Origin: Chitinophaga pinensis
Lineage (GTDB): Bacteria; Bacteroidota; Bacteroidia; Chitinophagales; CAIOSU01
Assembly (NCBI GenBank): GCA_945901065.1
Contig: CAMDKI010000002.1
Span: forward strand, 62,001 to 126,000
Direction: 5' to 3'
DNA length: 64,000 nucleotides
In this document: one piece after another, positions 44,150 through 51,271 of the stretch
Layout of the letters: each line of letters opens with the position of its first letter
Position numbering within the stretch: the stretch's first letter is position 1
Notes under the pieces: model-generated
The model's input: the letters and a program-made list of their open reading frames with translations, nothing else
What the model was told of the DNA's origin: nothing
Databases searched by the model: none
Translations under genes and position numbers: made by a program

Positions 44150-44482
44150 TTAGTCAGTAATCTCAACTAAATCTTCCCCCGATTTTAATAAATCCAAAGC
44201 GATTTGAAGCTGGTTTCTTAACAACATCCCCACTCGCTTGGTAGAGGTATTGCCGCAAGTCAACCACAAAATTTTAGGGGGTGCTTTATGTCGCAGTAGT
44301 AACTCTAGAAAATCAGCATCCTTGGTAAGGATTATAACATCAGCAGTTTTTTCGGCAAAAAATATATCCAGATCATTGGCCTCTCGCAAATCCAGCTCTC
44401 TTACATGCTTGCAATTCATCGCAAAGTTTGCCTTTATCCAAGGAGCAAGGTGAGGCGATAGCTGTGCGTCAAGCCAAATCAT
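44150..44482 (-). CDS. DUF5615 PIN-like protein (putative toxin)
   Basis: A 110-residue PIN-like domain protein of the DUF5615/Mut7-C group: MIWLDAQLSPHLAPWI (first Asp), DLREANDLDIFFAEK, and the central VIILTKDADFLELL (Asp pair), then ILWLTCGNTSTKRV. The acidic residues resemble the metal site of PIN ribonucleases. The ATG overlaps the DUF433 stop (TAATG). In genomes DUF433-DUF5615 pairs are regarded as toxin-antitoxin-like, and RNase activity is inferred, not shown. Confidence 0.88.
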   Translation of the reverse strand: MIWLDAQLSPHLAPWIKANFAMNCKHVRELDLREANDLDIFFAEKTADVIILTKDADFLELLLRHKAPPKILWLTCGNTSTKRVGMLLRNQLQIALDLLKSGEDLVEITD

Positions 44483-44706
44483 TATGCAGCTTTAACAACT
44501 GGGTGGTTCATTCTTTGGGAGGCGTATAAAAGAGATGCCTTTATATCATCCTCTTCTAAATCAGGCATTTCCTCCAAAACTTCTTGCTGGGTTAAGCCAT
44601 GAGCTAGCAAGTCCAACACATCCGTAACACGGATACGCATGCCTCTTATACATGGCCTTCCGCCACACTGAGCAGGGTTGATAGTAATACGGTCTAGTAA
44701 TTCCAT
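44482..44706 (-). CDS. DUF433 antitoxin-like protein
   Basis: About 74 residues from MELLDRITINPAQCGGRPCIRGMRIRVTDVLDLLAHGL, the defining DUF433 sequence (winged-helix-like; GxPxIRGxRIxV). An ATG at 44721 would add five residues (MLSFI), less likely. The acidic 'LEEMPDLEEDDIKASLLYA' tail is typical. Probably the DNA-binding antitoxin that represses the pair. Translation-coupled to DUF5615 and followed, on the same strand, by the aminotransferase. It lies 30 bp after scoB. Confidence 0.9.
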   Translation of the reverse strand: MELLDRITINPAQCGGRPCIRGMRIRVTDVLDLLAHGLTQQEVLEEMPDLEEDDIKASLLYASQRMNHPVVKAA

Positions 44707-44735
44707 AATGAAAGATAACAATTACAAATTGAAAA

Positions 44736-45398
44736 TCAATCCAACTTCATCTCAGGAATCTCACCTTCTACTAGTAATCTTCCAGCAGTAGCCTTTTTAA
44801 TCTCCTCTACGGATACGCCTGGGGCGCGCTCTAGCAGTTTAAAGCCACCACCGTTAGGCAATACGTCCAGCACAGCCAGTTCGGTAACAATGCGCTTTAC
44901 TACGCCAAGGCCCGTAATGGGCAAGGAGCATTCGGGCAAAAGCTTGCTTTCGCCTGCTTTGTTTTGGTGCATCATGGCTACAATGATGTTCTCGGTGCCG
45001 GCCACGAGGTCCATAGCGCCGCCCATGCCTTTCACCATTTTGCCCGGAATTTTCCAGTTGGCAATGTCGCCGTTTTCCGAAACCTCCATAGCACCCAGCA
45101 CGGTAAGGTCGATATGACCGCCGCGAATCATGCCAAAGCTAAATGCCGAATCGAAGAAGCTGCTGCCAGGCAGGGTAGTCACGGTCTGTTTACCCGCGTT
45201 TATTAAGTCGGCATCTACTTGTTCCTCAGTAGGGAAAGGCCCCATGCCCAACAACCCGTTCTCGGAGTGCAGGGTAATGTCGATGCCTTCGGGGATATAA
45301 TTTGCCACCAGCGTTGGGATGCCGATACCGAGGTTTACGTAGTATCCGTCCTTCAACTCCTGTGCAATGCGTTTCGCGATTCCTTCTTTATCTAACAT
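44736..45398 (-). CDS. scoB: 3-oxoacid CoA-transferase subunit B
   Basis: Subunit B (220 residues) of succinyl-CoA:3-oxoacid CoA-transferase, which activates acetoacetate using succinyl-CoA. Motifs: [20 protein letters not shown], the catalytic Glu in [14 protein letters not shown], and '[40 protein letters not shown]'. The partner scoA at 46005 lies upstream on the same strand, but a 606-bp insert with an S23 gene and AATTTG arrays separates them. In most genomes the subunits adjoin. Confidence 0.97.
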   Translation of the reverse strand: MLDKEGIAKRIAQELKDGYYVNLGIGIPTLVANYIPEGIDITLHSENGLLGMGPFPTEEQVDADLINAGKQTVTTLPGSSFFDSAFSFGMIRGGHIDLTVLGAMEVSENGDIANWKIPGKMVKGMGGAMDLVAGTENIIVAMMHQNKAGESKLLPECSLPITGLGVVKRIVTELAVLDVLPNGGGFKLLERAPGVSVEEIKKATAGRLLVEGEIPEMKLD

Positions 45399-45406
45399 GG
45401 TAATTC

Positions 45407-45578
45407 AAATTTGAAAATTTGAAAATGAGCTAATTTGAAAATGGCAAAGCCAGTTTGAAAATTTGAAAGTGTGACAATTTGAAAATGGTGAATCCAATTT
45501 GAAAATTTGAAAATGAGCTAATTTGAAAATGGCAAAGCCAGTTTGAAAATTTGAAAGTTTGACAATTGAAAAATGGTG
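45407..45578 (-). repeat. AATTTGAA octamer arrays with 88-bp tandem duplication
   Basis: Start-side arm before scoB. Two 83-bp copies (45408-45490 and 45496-45578) repeat with a period of 88 bp and differ at few positions. Each contains AATTTGAAAATTTGAAAATG, a GGCAAAGCC insert and further AATTTG words. On the minus strand the words read CATTTTCAAATTTTC towards the scoB ATG. Confidence 0.9.
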
Positions 45579-45938
45579 TTATACCCTTAATGATTTCTTG
45601 GTTGTTGCGATGATTTTTGAAAGCACCAACATAATCTCATTAGCCCTATTAATTAATACAGTGCACCTTTCTAACGAATAGGCCTCTTTACAAAGTTCTA
45701 ACCAATATACCGTTTCATCACATTCCTTTGCCGCAATCTTCAGTTTATGGATAAAATCGGCTTTGCTTTCGGCATTTTGTGCTTCTCTAACCATTGCACC
45801 AATGGATGTGCCTGAGCGAAGAAGTTGGTTTCCTAAAACAAACTTTCGCTTACTTTCCAATTCTTCCGCAATTTGAACAATTTCAATTGCAAAACGAAAA
45901 GTCATATTGACAATTACATTTTCCTTATCGTTTCTCAT
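45579..45938 (-). CDS. Four helix bundle protein, S23/IVP family (copy 2)
   Basis: A 119-residue S23-family protein with LLRSGTSIGAMVREAQNAES and KIAAKECDETVYWL, about 70 % identical by eye to copy 1 at 10765. Same strand as scoA and scoB and placed between them, enclosed by inverted AATTTGAA arms. The insertion splits an otherwise standard two-gene operon, so transcription from scoA may carry it. Function of the family unknown; nucleic-acid binding is suspected from the basic surface helices. Confidence 0.93.
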   Translation of the reverse strand: MRNDKENVIVNMTFRFAIEIVQIAEELESKRKFVLGNQLLRSGTSIGAMVREAQNAESKADFIHKLKIAAKECDETVYWLELCKEAYSLERCTVLINRANEIMLVLSKIIATTKKSLRV

Positions 45939-45965
45939 AGGAAGTACTATTTGAAAATTTCACGG

Positions 45966-46007
45966 CACACCATTTTCAAATTTTCAAATTGACACATTTT
46001 CAAATTA
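45966..46007 (-). repeat. Stop-side AATTTGAA array after scoA
   Basis: On the minus strand the scoA TAA is itself the first part of the array (TAATTTGAAAATGTG), followed by CAATTTGAAAATTTG. Inverted relative to 45407-45578. Confidence 0.85.
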
Positions 46008-46697
46008 TCTACGGACCGTCCGCTGCTCAATGCGTTTCTCGTAATCCTTCCCTTGAAAAATACGCTGCACAAAAATGCCGGGCGTATGTATTTCGTTGGG
46101 GTCCAGTTCGCCGGGCTGCACCAGCTCTTCTACTTCTGCAATGGTTACTTTGCCTGCCGTGGCCATCATGGGATTGAAGTTGCGGGCTGTGGCCTTGAAA
46201 ACCAAATTGCCCAACGTGTCGCCTTTCCATGCCTTTACAATGGCAAAATCGGCGGTTAGGCTTTGTTCCATGATGTAGTTTTTGCCGTCAAACACCTTCA
46301 CTTCCTTGCCCTCTGCCACTTCGGTGCCATAGCCCGTAGCGGTATAAAAGGCAGGGATGCCTGCGCCACCAGCCCGTATCTTTTCGGCCAATGTGCCTTG
46401 TGGAGTAAGCTCTACTTCCAACTCGCCGGCCAATAGTTGACGCTCAAACTCGGCATTCTCGCCCACATAGCTGCTTATCATCTTCTTTATCTGGCGCGTT
46501 TCGAGCAACAAACCCAACCCAAAACCATCCACCCCGGCATTGTTGCTGATGCAAGTAAGGCCCTTTACACCTTTTTTTACCAAGGCCGTAATACTGTTTT
46601 CGGGTATGCCACACAGGCCAAAACCACCAAGCATAATGGTGGCGTTATCGGGTATGTCGTGTATCGCCTCATCGGCGTTTTGGAACACTTTTTTCAT
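46005..46697 (-). CDS. scoA: 3-oxoacid CoA-transferase subunit A
   Basis: Subunit A (230 residues) of the acetoacetate CoA-transferase: [18 protein letters not shown] (CoA-binding GG-GxGxP region), [18 protein letters not shown] and [21 protein letters not shown]. It ends in the short basic tail QRTVRR with a TAA that starts an AATTTG array. The heptamer array at 46730-46757 lies just upstream of the start. With scoB it would finish leucine breakdown after HMG-CoA lyase. Confidence 0.97.
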   Translation of the reverse strand: MKKVFQNADEAIHDIPDNATIMLGGFGLCGIPENSITALVKKGVKGLTCISNNAGVDGFGLGLLLETRQIKKMISSYVGENAEFERQLLAGELEVELTPQGTLAEKIRAGGAGIPAFYTATGYGTEVAEGKEVKVFDGKNYIMEQSLTADFAIVKAWKGDTLGNLVFKATARNFNPMMATAGKVTIAEVEELVQPGELDPNEIHTPGIFVQRIFQGKDYEKRIEQRTVRR

Positions 46698-46729
46698 AGC
46701 GGTATGCGTTTGCTACGAAGATAGAAAAT

Positions 46730-46975
46730 TGTTACGGGTTACGAGTTGCGGGTTTCGAGTTGGTTTTGATTTGCACACGAATAAGCCCGTAATTGCGAAA
46801 AATGGCTGTGAGCTTTTCGCGAGGTATTATTTTGAAACGCCCCAAAGGGGCACTATACCCTAGCGTCGGGCACCGCCCGACGGACATGATGCGTTTCCGG
46901 AAACACGCTGCGTTCATAGGGCGTTGCCCCATGCTAGAACTATGCGACCCCCTTGGGGTCAAAAGGAATGGAATT
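46730..46975. repeat. Heptamer array plus REP-like hairpin cluster
   Basis: 46730-46757 is a GRGTTRC array in start-side polarity for scoA. 46840-46975 holds serial hairpins: GCCCC-AAA-GGGGC, GTCGGGC-acc-GCCCGAC, CGTTTCC-GGAAACG (with a complex loop), GGGCGTTGCCCC and GACCCC-ctt-GGGGTC. These short perfect stems match the REP-type elements that RAYT enzymes move. Confidence 0.78.
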
Positions 46976-47414
46976 ATTTTATCGAATCCATCGTCAACGA
47001 CTTAGGCACAACGGCACTATCGGGAGCACTGGTGCGGTAGTTGCTTTCGCGCTCCACGAGGGCATCTACCACTTTTTGATACAGGGAGTCCATTTGGGCG
47101 GGATTGTGCTCGTAATAGGCAAAAGTGGCACCAAAGGCGGCACTATCAATATCTAAGTTGGTAAAAATATCTTGGTACTGGGTTTGTAACAAGGGCAACA
47201 GGCTATCCTTAGGTATGCCCATAATATCGGCACGCGCCTCTACCAAATGCAGCTCAACCAATGCCGAAACCATTACCTCATCGCTGAGCATTTTATTGGG
47301 CTTGGGGTTGGGGGTGTTGCAGGCGGAGAGGAATAGCAACAAGGCCAATGTGCTAATTTGAAAGCCGGCCTGTCCGGCAGGCAGGTTTGAAAATTTGGAA
47401 ATGATGAATCGCAT
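46974..47414 (-). CDS. DUF4296 lipoprotein with repeat inserted in the signal region
   Basis: A 146-residue lipoprotein; lipobox FLSAC near residue 31. The body matches DUF4296 of Bacteroidota (SDEVMVSALVELHLVEARADI...YQDIF...FAYYEHNPAQMDSLYQKVVDAL). The n-region is unusually long because it translates an AATTTG array interrupted by CCTGCCTGCCGGACAGG (47370-47390), giving KFSNLPAGQAGF before the hydrophobic core. Envelope protein of unknown role. Confidence 0.87.
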   Translation of the reverse strand: MRFIISKFSNLPAGQAGFQISTLALLLFLSACNTPNPKPNKMLSDEVMVSALVELHLVEARADIMGIPKDSLLPLLQTQYQDIFTNLDIDSAAFGATFAYYEHNPAQMDSLYQKVVDALVERESNYRTSAPDSAVVPKSLTMDSIK

Positions 47415-47456
47415 GCAACAGACTATTTTCTAAACAATTTTACATTTTTCCTTCCC

Positions 47457-47490
47457 AAATCGTACCTCGTACATCGTACTTCGTACATTT
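47457..47490 (+). repeat. Start-side heptamer array (TCGTANN word)
   Basis: AATCGTACCTCGTACATCG and further units end 5 bp before the YggS ATG at 47496. The word reads AATCGTACYTCG in the gene's sense, as before fabG and the enoyl-CoA hydratase. Confidence 0.85.
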
Positions 47491-47495
47491 GTAAG

Positions 47496-48149
47496 ATGTC
47501 GTACCAAAGTATTGTAACAAAACTAACGCAAAAAAACGTGACACTGGTGGCGGTTTCGAAAACCAAACCCGCTAGTGCCATTCAAGAACTATACAACCAA
47601 GGCCAACGGCACTTTGGCGAAAACAAGGTGCAAGAACTGGTGGCCAAAGCCGAAGAACTGCCCAAGGACATCCATTGGCACCTAATCGGACACTTACAAC
47701 GCAACAAGGTAAAATACATTGCCCCGTTTGTGCACCTGATACACTCGGTGGATAGTTTAGAGTTGTTGCAGGAAATAAACAAACAAGCCGCTAAGGCCAA
47801 CCGCAACATCGATTGCCTGCTGCAAATACTCATCGCTACCGAAGAAACCAAGTTTGGGTTGAGTATTGAGGAGTTGAATGCTTTGCTTACTAGCCCTGAA
47901 TATGCTCAAATGGATAACATCCGCATTCGTGGGTTGATGGGCATGGCCAGCAACACAGACGATGAGGCACAAGTAAAACGGGAGTTTGCAAGCCTTAAGC
48001 AGCTTCATACCCAAATAAAGCAACGCTATTTTGAAAATGACCCGTTGTTCGATATCCTCTCTATGGGCATGAGCACCGACCATGACCTCGCCATTGCCGA
48101 GGGCTCAACGATGGTAAGAATTGGGAGTTTGTTGTTTGGTGGGCGCTAA
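47496..48149 (+). CDS. YggS/PLPBP family pyridoxal phosphate-binding protein
   Basis: A 217-residue alanine-racemase-N-like barrel: VAVSKTKPASAIQELY (PLP Lys), GQRHFGENKVQE, HLIGHLQRNKVK, HSVDSLELL and MGMSTDHDLAIAEGSTMVRIGSLLFG. The family buffers free PLP and keeps B6 and amino-acid pools balanced; no enzyme reaction is known. Cytosolic. An inverted heptamer pair lies between it and the acyl-CoA dehydrogenase gene. Confidence 0.96.
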   Translation: MSYQSIVTKLTQKNVTLVAVSKTKPASAIQELYNQGQRHFGENKVQELVAKAEELPKDIHWHLIGHLQRNKVKYIAPFVHLIHSVDSLELLQEINKQAAKANRNIDCLLQILIATEETKFGLSIEELNALLTSPEYAQMDNIRIRGLMGMASNTDDEAQVKREFASLKQLHTQIKQRYFENDPLFDILSMGMSTDHDLAIAEGSTMVRIGSLLFGGR

Positions 48150-48157
48150 AGCTTTAG

Positions 48158-48294
48158 TTACGGGTTACGAGTTACGGGTTACGGGTTGAATGGACTTTCT
48201 ATTTTTTCAATCCAAACACCAAGTAAAGTCCAGTATCCTTTTCAATAATGCTTTATTATGCCGTTATCTCTCAACTCGTAACCCGCAACTAATA
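48158..48294. repeat. Inverted heptamer-array pair between YggS and acyl-CoA dehydrogenase genes
   Basis: 48158-48188 reads TTACGGGTTACGAGTTACGG and continues, starting within ten bases of the YggS TAA. 48272-48294 reads CAACTCGTAACCCGCAACT. The arms are reverse complements in word order, with about 85 bp between. Confidence 0.85.
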
Positions 48295-48382
48295 TCTCGC
48301 ACCAATATTTTCCCCTACCCAAGGTAGATAAAACAAACACCTACCACATTTTGCCATTTGCAAAAACCTTTGGTATATTCAC

Positions 48383-48396
48383 CAAACGACCGTTTG
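48383..48396 (+). promoter_or_regulatory. TetR/PsrA-like palindromic operator
   Basis: CAAACGACCGTTTG, a palindrome matching the (C/G)AAAC-N4-GTTT(G/C) operator of PsrA-type TetR regulators, lies 8 bp before the ATG of the acyl-CoA dehydrogenase-SCP2 gene and would overlap the start of transcription or the leader. No tetR gene is in the window. Confidence 0.5.
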
Positions 48397-48403
48397 ATAA
48401 CGT

Positions 48404-49993
48404 ATGGAGCAATCCCCTTTTTTTAACGAAGACCACGAACTGTTTAGGCAGAGTGTGCGCCAGTTTGTGGATGCTGAGGTAAAGCCCCACGCCGACGAAT
48501 GGGAGCGCAATCAGCGCATACCCCGCCATGTTTGGCAGCGTATGGGCGAGCTGGGCTTTTTGGGTATCAATCACCCAGAAGCTTATGGCGGCAGCAACAA
48601 CGATTTCTTTTACTCAGTGGTGCTGCTCGAAGAATGCGCTCGTAGCGGGTTGGCAGGTTTTGCCGCCGCACACAGTGTACACCAATACATGAGCACTGCT
48701 CACCTAGCCAAAGCTGGCAGCGAAGCATTGAAACTACGCTATCTGCCTGGTGCCATTAACGGTAACCTTTGGGGTTCGCTAGCCGTGAGCGAGCCAGGCG
48801 CAGGCTCTGATGTGGCTAACATACGCACCACAGCCAAGCGCGAAGGCGACCACTACATCATCAACGGACAAAAGACCTTTATTACCAACGGCGTATACGG
48901 CGACTTTGTGACGGTGGCCGTTAAAACCGACCCTAATGCCGGCCCTGCTGGCATTAGTTTGATATTGGTAGATCAAGGTACACCTGGTTTTACTACTCGC
49001 AAGTTGGAGAAAATGGGCTGGCACAGTAGCGATACAGGCGAGCTGTTTTTTGATAACGTGAAAGTACCCGCCAGCAACCTCGTAGGCAAAGAAGGACAAG
49101 GTTTTTATTACATCATGGAGAGCTTTCAATTGGAGCGCTTGGTGGGTGGCATTGCTGCTTGCGAAGGTGCGCAATTGGTGCTTGATACTACTTTGAAATA
49201 CATCCGCGAGCGGGAGGCCTTTGGCAAGAAGCTACAGAAGTTTCAGACCATACGCCATACGCTTAGCGACTTAGCAACTGAAATTGAAGCCTGCCGCGCA
49301 CTAGTGTACCAAACCAGCTGGAAATTTGACAAAGGTATATTTGCTGTGAAAGAATGCAGCATGGTAAAACTGCTGGGCACCGAGTTGGGCAAAAAAGCAG
49401 CCGACGTTTGCTTGCAGTACTTTGGCGGCTATGGCTACATGGAGAGTTTCCCGATGGCGCGCATGTACCGCGATGCGCGGGTGGGCACCATAGTAGGCGG
49501 TGCTTCGGAGATCATGCGCGAAATAATCAGTAAAGTAGTGATTGACGGCATTTCGTACGAGTCGGCATACAAGGCCATGAAAGCCCAAGCCGATGAGCCA
49601 GCCCCAACAACCGAGAACATTTCTGAACCAATATCTGTTAAAACCCAAAACAATAAAACCATGGCAGCTCCAGAAACAGCTAAAGAGATTATCCAATCAT
49701 TGCCAACACGTTTGAAAAAAGAAAAAGCAGAAGGCATTGAAACTAAATTCCACTTTGAGATTACAGGCGAACGTGGCGGTAACTTTACTGTTCACGTTAC
49801 TGAGCAAACCGTAGTAGTAACCGAAGGCCACAACGGCGAAGCCAACTGCGTAGTTACTACCACCGATGTGGTTTATGAAGATACCGAGTTGGGCCGCATC
49901 AACCCACAAATGGCCGTAATGATGGGAAAAATCAAAATAAGCAACCTAGGCGAGATGATGAAGTTTGTGGGCTTGTTTAGCCGCTTGTCGTAA
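48404..49993 (+). CDS. Acyl-CoA dehydrogenase fused to SCP2 sterol-carrier domain
   Basis: A 529-residue protein. Residues 1 to about 395 are a full acyl-CoA dehydrogenase: NLWGSLAVSEPGAGSDVANI and KTFITNG (FAD and substrate sites), FQTIRHTLSDLATEIEA, YFGGYGYMESFPMARMYRDARV and IVGGASEIMREI; the Glu before the ARMYRD segment is the expected base region. About 396-424 is a Pro/Thr-rich linker. About 425-529 is an SCP2 lipid-binding domain (FHFEITGERGGNFTVHV...DTELGRINPQMAVMMGKIKISNLGEMMKFVGLF). The linker holds an in-frame ATG (49661, Met420) that could serve as a second start. Terminator follows. Confidence 0.93.
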   Translation: MEQSPFFNEDHELFRQSVRQFVDAEVKPHADEWERNQRIPRHVWQRMGELGFLGINHPEAYGGSNNDFFYSVVLLEECARSGLAGFAAAHSVHQYMSTAHLAKAGSEALKLRYLPGAINGNLWGSLAVSEPGAGSDVANIRTTAKREGDHYIINGQKTFITNGVYGDFVTVAVKTDPNAGPAGISLILVDQGTPGFTTRKLEKMGWHSSDTGELFFDNVKVPASNLVGKEGQGFYYIMESFQLERLVGGIAACEGAQLVLDTTLKYIREREAFGKKLQKFQTIRHTLSDLATEIEACRALVYQTSWKFDKGIFAVKECSMVKLLGTELGKKAADVCLQYFGGYGYMESFPMARMYRDARVGTIVGGASEIMREIISKVVIDGISYESAYKAMKAQADEPAPTTENISEPISVKTQNNKTMAAPETAKEIIQSLPTRLKKEKAEGIETKFHFEITGERGGNFTVHVTEQTVVVTEGHNGEANCVVTTTDVVYEDTELGRINPQMAVMMGKIKISNLGEMMKFVGLFSRLS

Positions 49994-50013
49994 ATCATTA
50001 GTACTGCATAATA

Positions 50014-50052
50014 CAAAAGCCGCCACAACTGGATAGTTGTGGCGGCTTTTTA
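50014..50052 (+). terminator. Strong bidirectional hairpin terminator
   Basis: Stem AGCCGCCACAACT / AGTTGTGGCGGCT with a GGAT loop and T run, between the convergent acyl-CoA dehydrogenase-SCP2 and leucine-type dehydrogenase genes. Confidence 0.92.
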
Positions 50053-50076
50053 TGTGTTCTACAGATAGCTAACCCA

Positions 50077-51183
50077 CTACCACTTCCCACTCAACTTAGC
50101 GATAGCGGCAATGCGCTCTTCGGCAAGTTTTAAGGCAGCGAAGTGTGGGGTAAGGCCCTCTGCTTCGGCTTTAGCAAAAATCTCGAGCGTACGGTCGTAT
50201 ATGCGCTCGGTGCCCACCATAGCTCGATCGCGGTTGTAGCCGCCCAACTCCATGTAACAATTAATAACGCCTCCGGCGTTAATCAAAAAGTCGGGGGCAT
50301 ACACAATACCTTTATCAATCAGCATTTTACCATGCTCTAGTTCGTCCTCCAACTGGTTGTTGGCGGCACCGGCAATTACGCGGCATTTTAGGCGTTCAAT
50401 GTTATCGGTATCCAAAGTAGCACCCATAGCACAGGGCGCGTAAATATCAATATCCAAATCATAGGCAATACCCGGAGCCACCACATTCACGGGCAGGCGG
50501 TTGGCCAAGGCTTTTAGTTTTGCTTCGTTTAGGTCGCATACATATACAATTGCACCTTCGGCAACCAAGCGCTCGGTAAGGAAAGTGCCTACGTTGCCTA
50601 CGCCCTCAACCAATACCTTTTTGCCCACTAGGCTGTCAGTGCCCCAAGCTTTTTTAGCTGCGGCTTTCATGCCCAAATACACACCATAGGCCGTAAATGG
50701 GGAAGGGTCTCCGCCACCGCCCAGGTAATCGGGTTTACCTGCCACATACTTGGTTTCTAACGATACATATTCCATATCGGCAGTGCTGGTGCCCACGTCT
50801 TCGGCAGTGTAATACTTGCCGTTTAGGCTATTAACAAACTGCCCATAGCGGCGCCAAAATGCTTCTGATGATAGTTTAGCTGGGTCGCCAATGATAACGG
50901 CCTTGCCACCACCTAAATGAATGCCGCTAATGGAATTTTTGTAGCTCATGCCGCGGCTCAGGCGCAAAACGTCGCGCAGGGCCTCGGCCTCGTTCTTGTA
51001 GTTCCAGAAACGAGTACCACCCAGGGCAGGACCCAAGATGGAGCTGTGCACTGCAATAATGGCCTTTAGGCCCGTCTCACGGTCTTGGCAGAAAACCACT
51101 TGCTCGTGGCCGAGCTTATCAATCTGCCCAAAGACGCCCGCTTTGTTCACGGTCTCTTGCGTTATCTCTTGTTGCGTCAGCAT
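50077..51183 (-). CDS. Leu/Phe/Val dehydrogenase
   Basis: A 368-residue NAD-dependent amino-acid dehydrogenase of the Glu/Leu/Phe/Val family. Substrate region: HSSILGPALGGTRFWNYK, the catalytic Lys in MSYKNSISGIHLGGGKAVI, TAEDVGTS. NAD Rossmann motif: VLVEGVGNVGTFL. 'APCAMGATLD' and 'GAANNQLED' follow. Length and the LGGGK pattern favour leucine- or branched-chain-type over glutamate dehydrogenase. It would oxidatively deaminate leucine to 2-oxoisocaproate, the first step of leucine use. Divergent from the ABC exporter. Confidence 0.92.
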   Translation of the reverse strand: MLTQQEITQETVNKAGVFGQIDKLGHEQVVFCQDRETGLKAIIAVHSSILGPALGGTRFWNYKNEAEALRDVLRLSRGMSYKNSISGIHLGGGKAVIIGDPAKLSSEAFWRRYGQFVNSLNGKYYTAEDVGTSTADMEYVSLETKYVAGKPDYLGGGGDPSPFTAYGVYLGMKAAAKKAWGTDSLVGKKVLVEGVGNVGTFLTERLVAEGAIVYVCDLNEAKLKALANRLPVNVVAPGIAYDLDIDIYAPCAMGATLDTDNIERLKCRVIAGAANNQLEDELEHGKMLIDKGIVYAPDFLINAGGVINCYMELGGYNRDRAMVGTERIYDRTLEIFAKAEAEGLTPHFAALKLAEERIAAIAKLSGKW

Positions 51184-51271
51184 TACACTATATTTTGCTT
51201 AATATTGCATACCCTCTTACGAAACAAAATTACGCTTTTTTGCATTAATAGGCCGGAGCACCTACCCCCCG

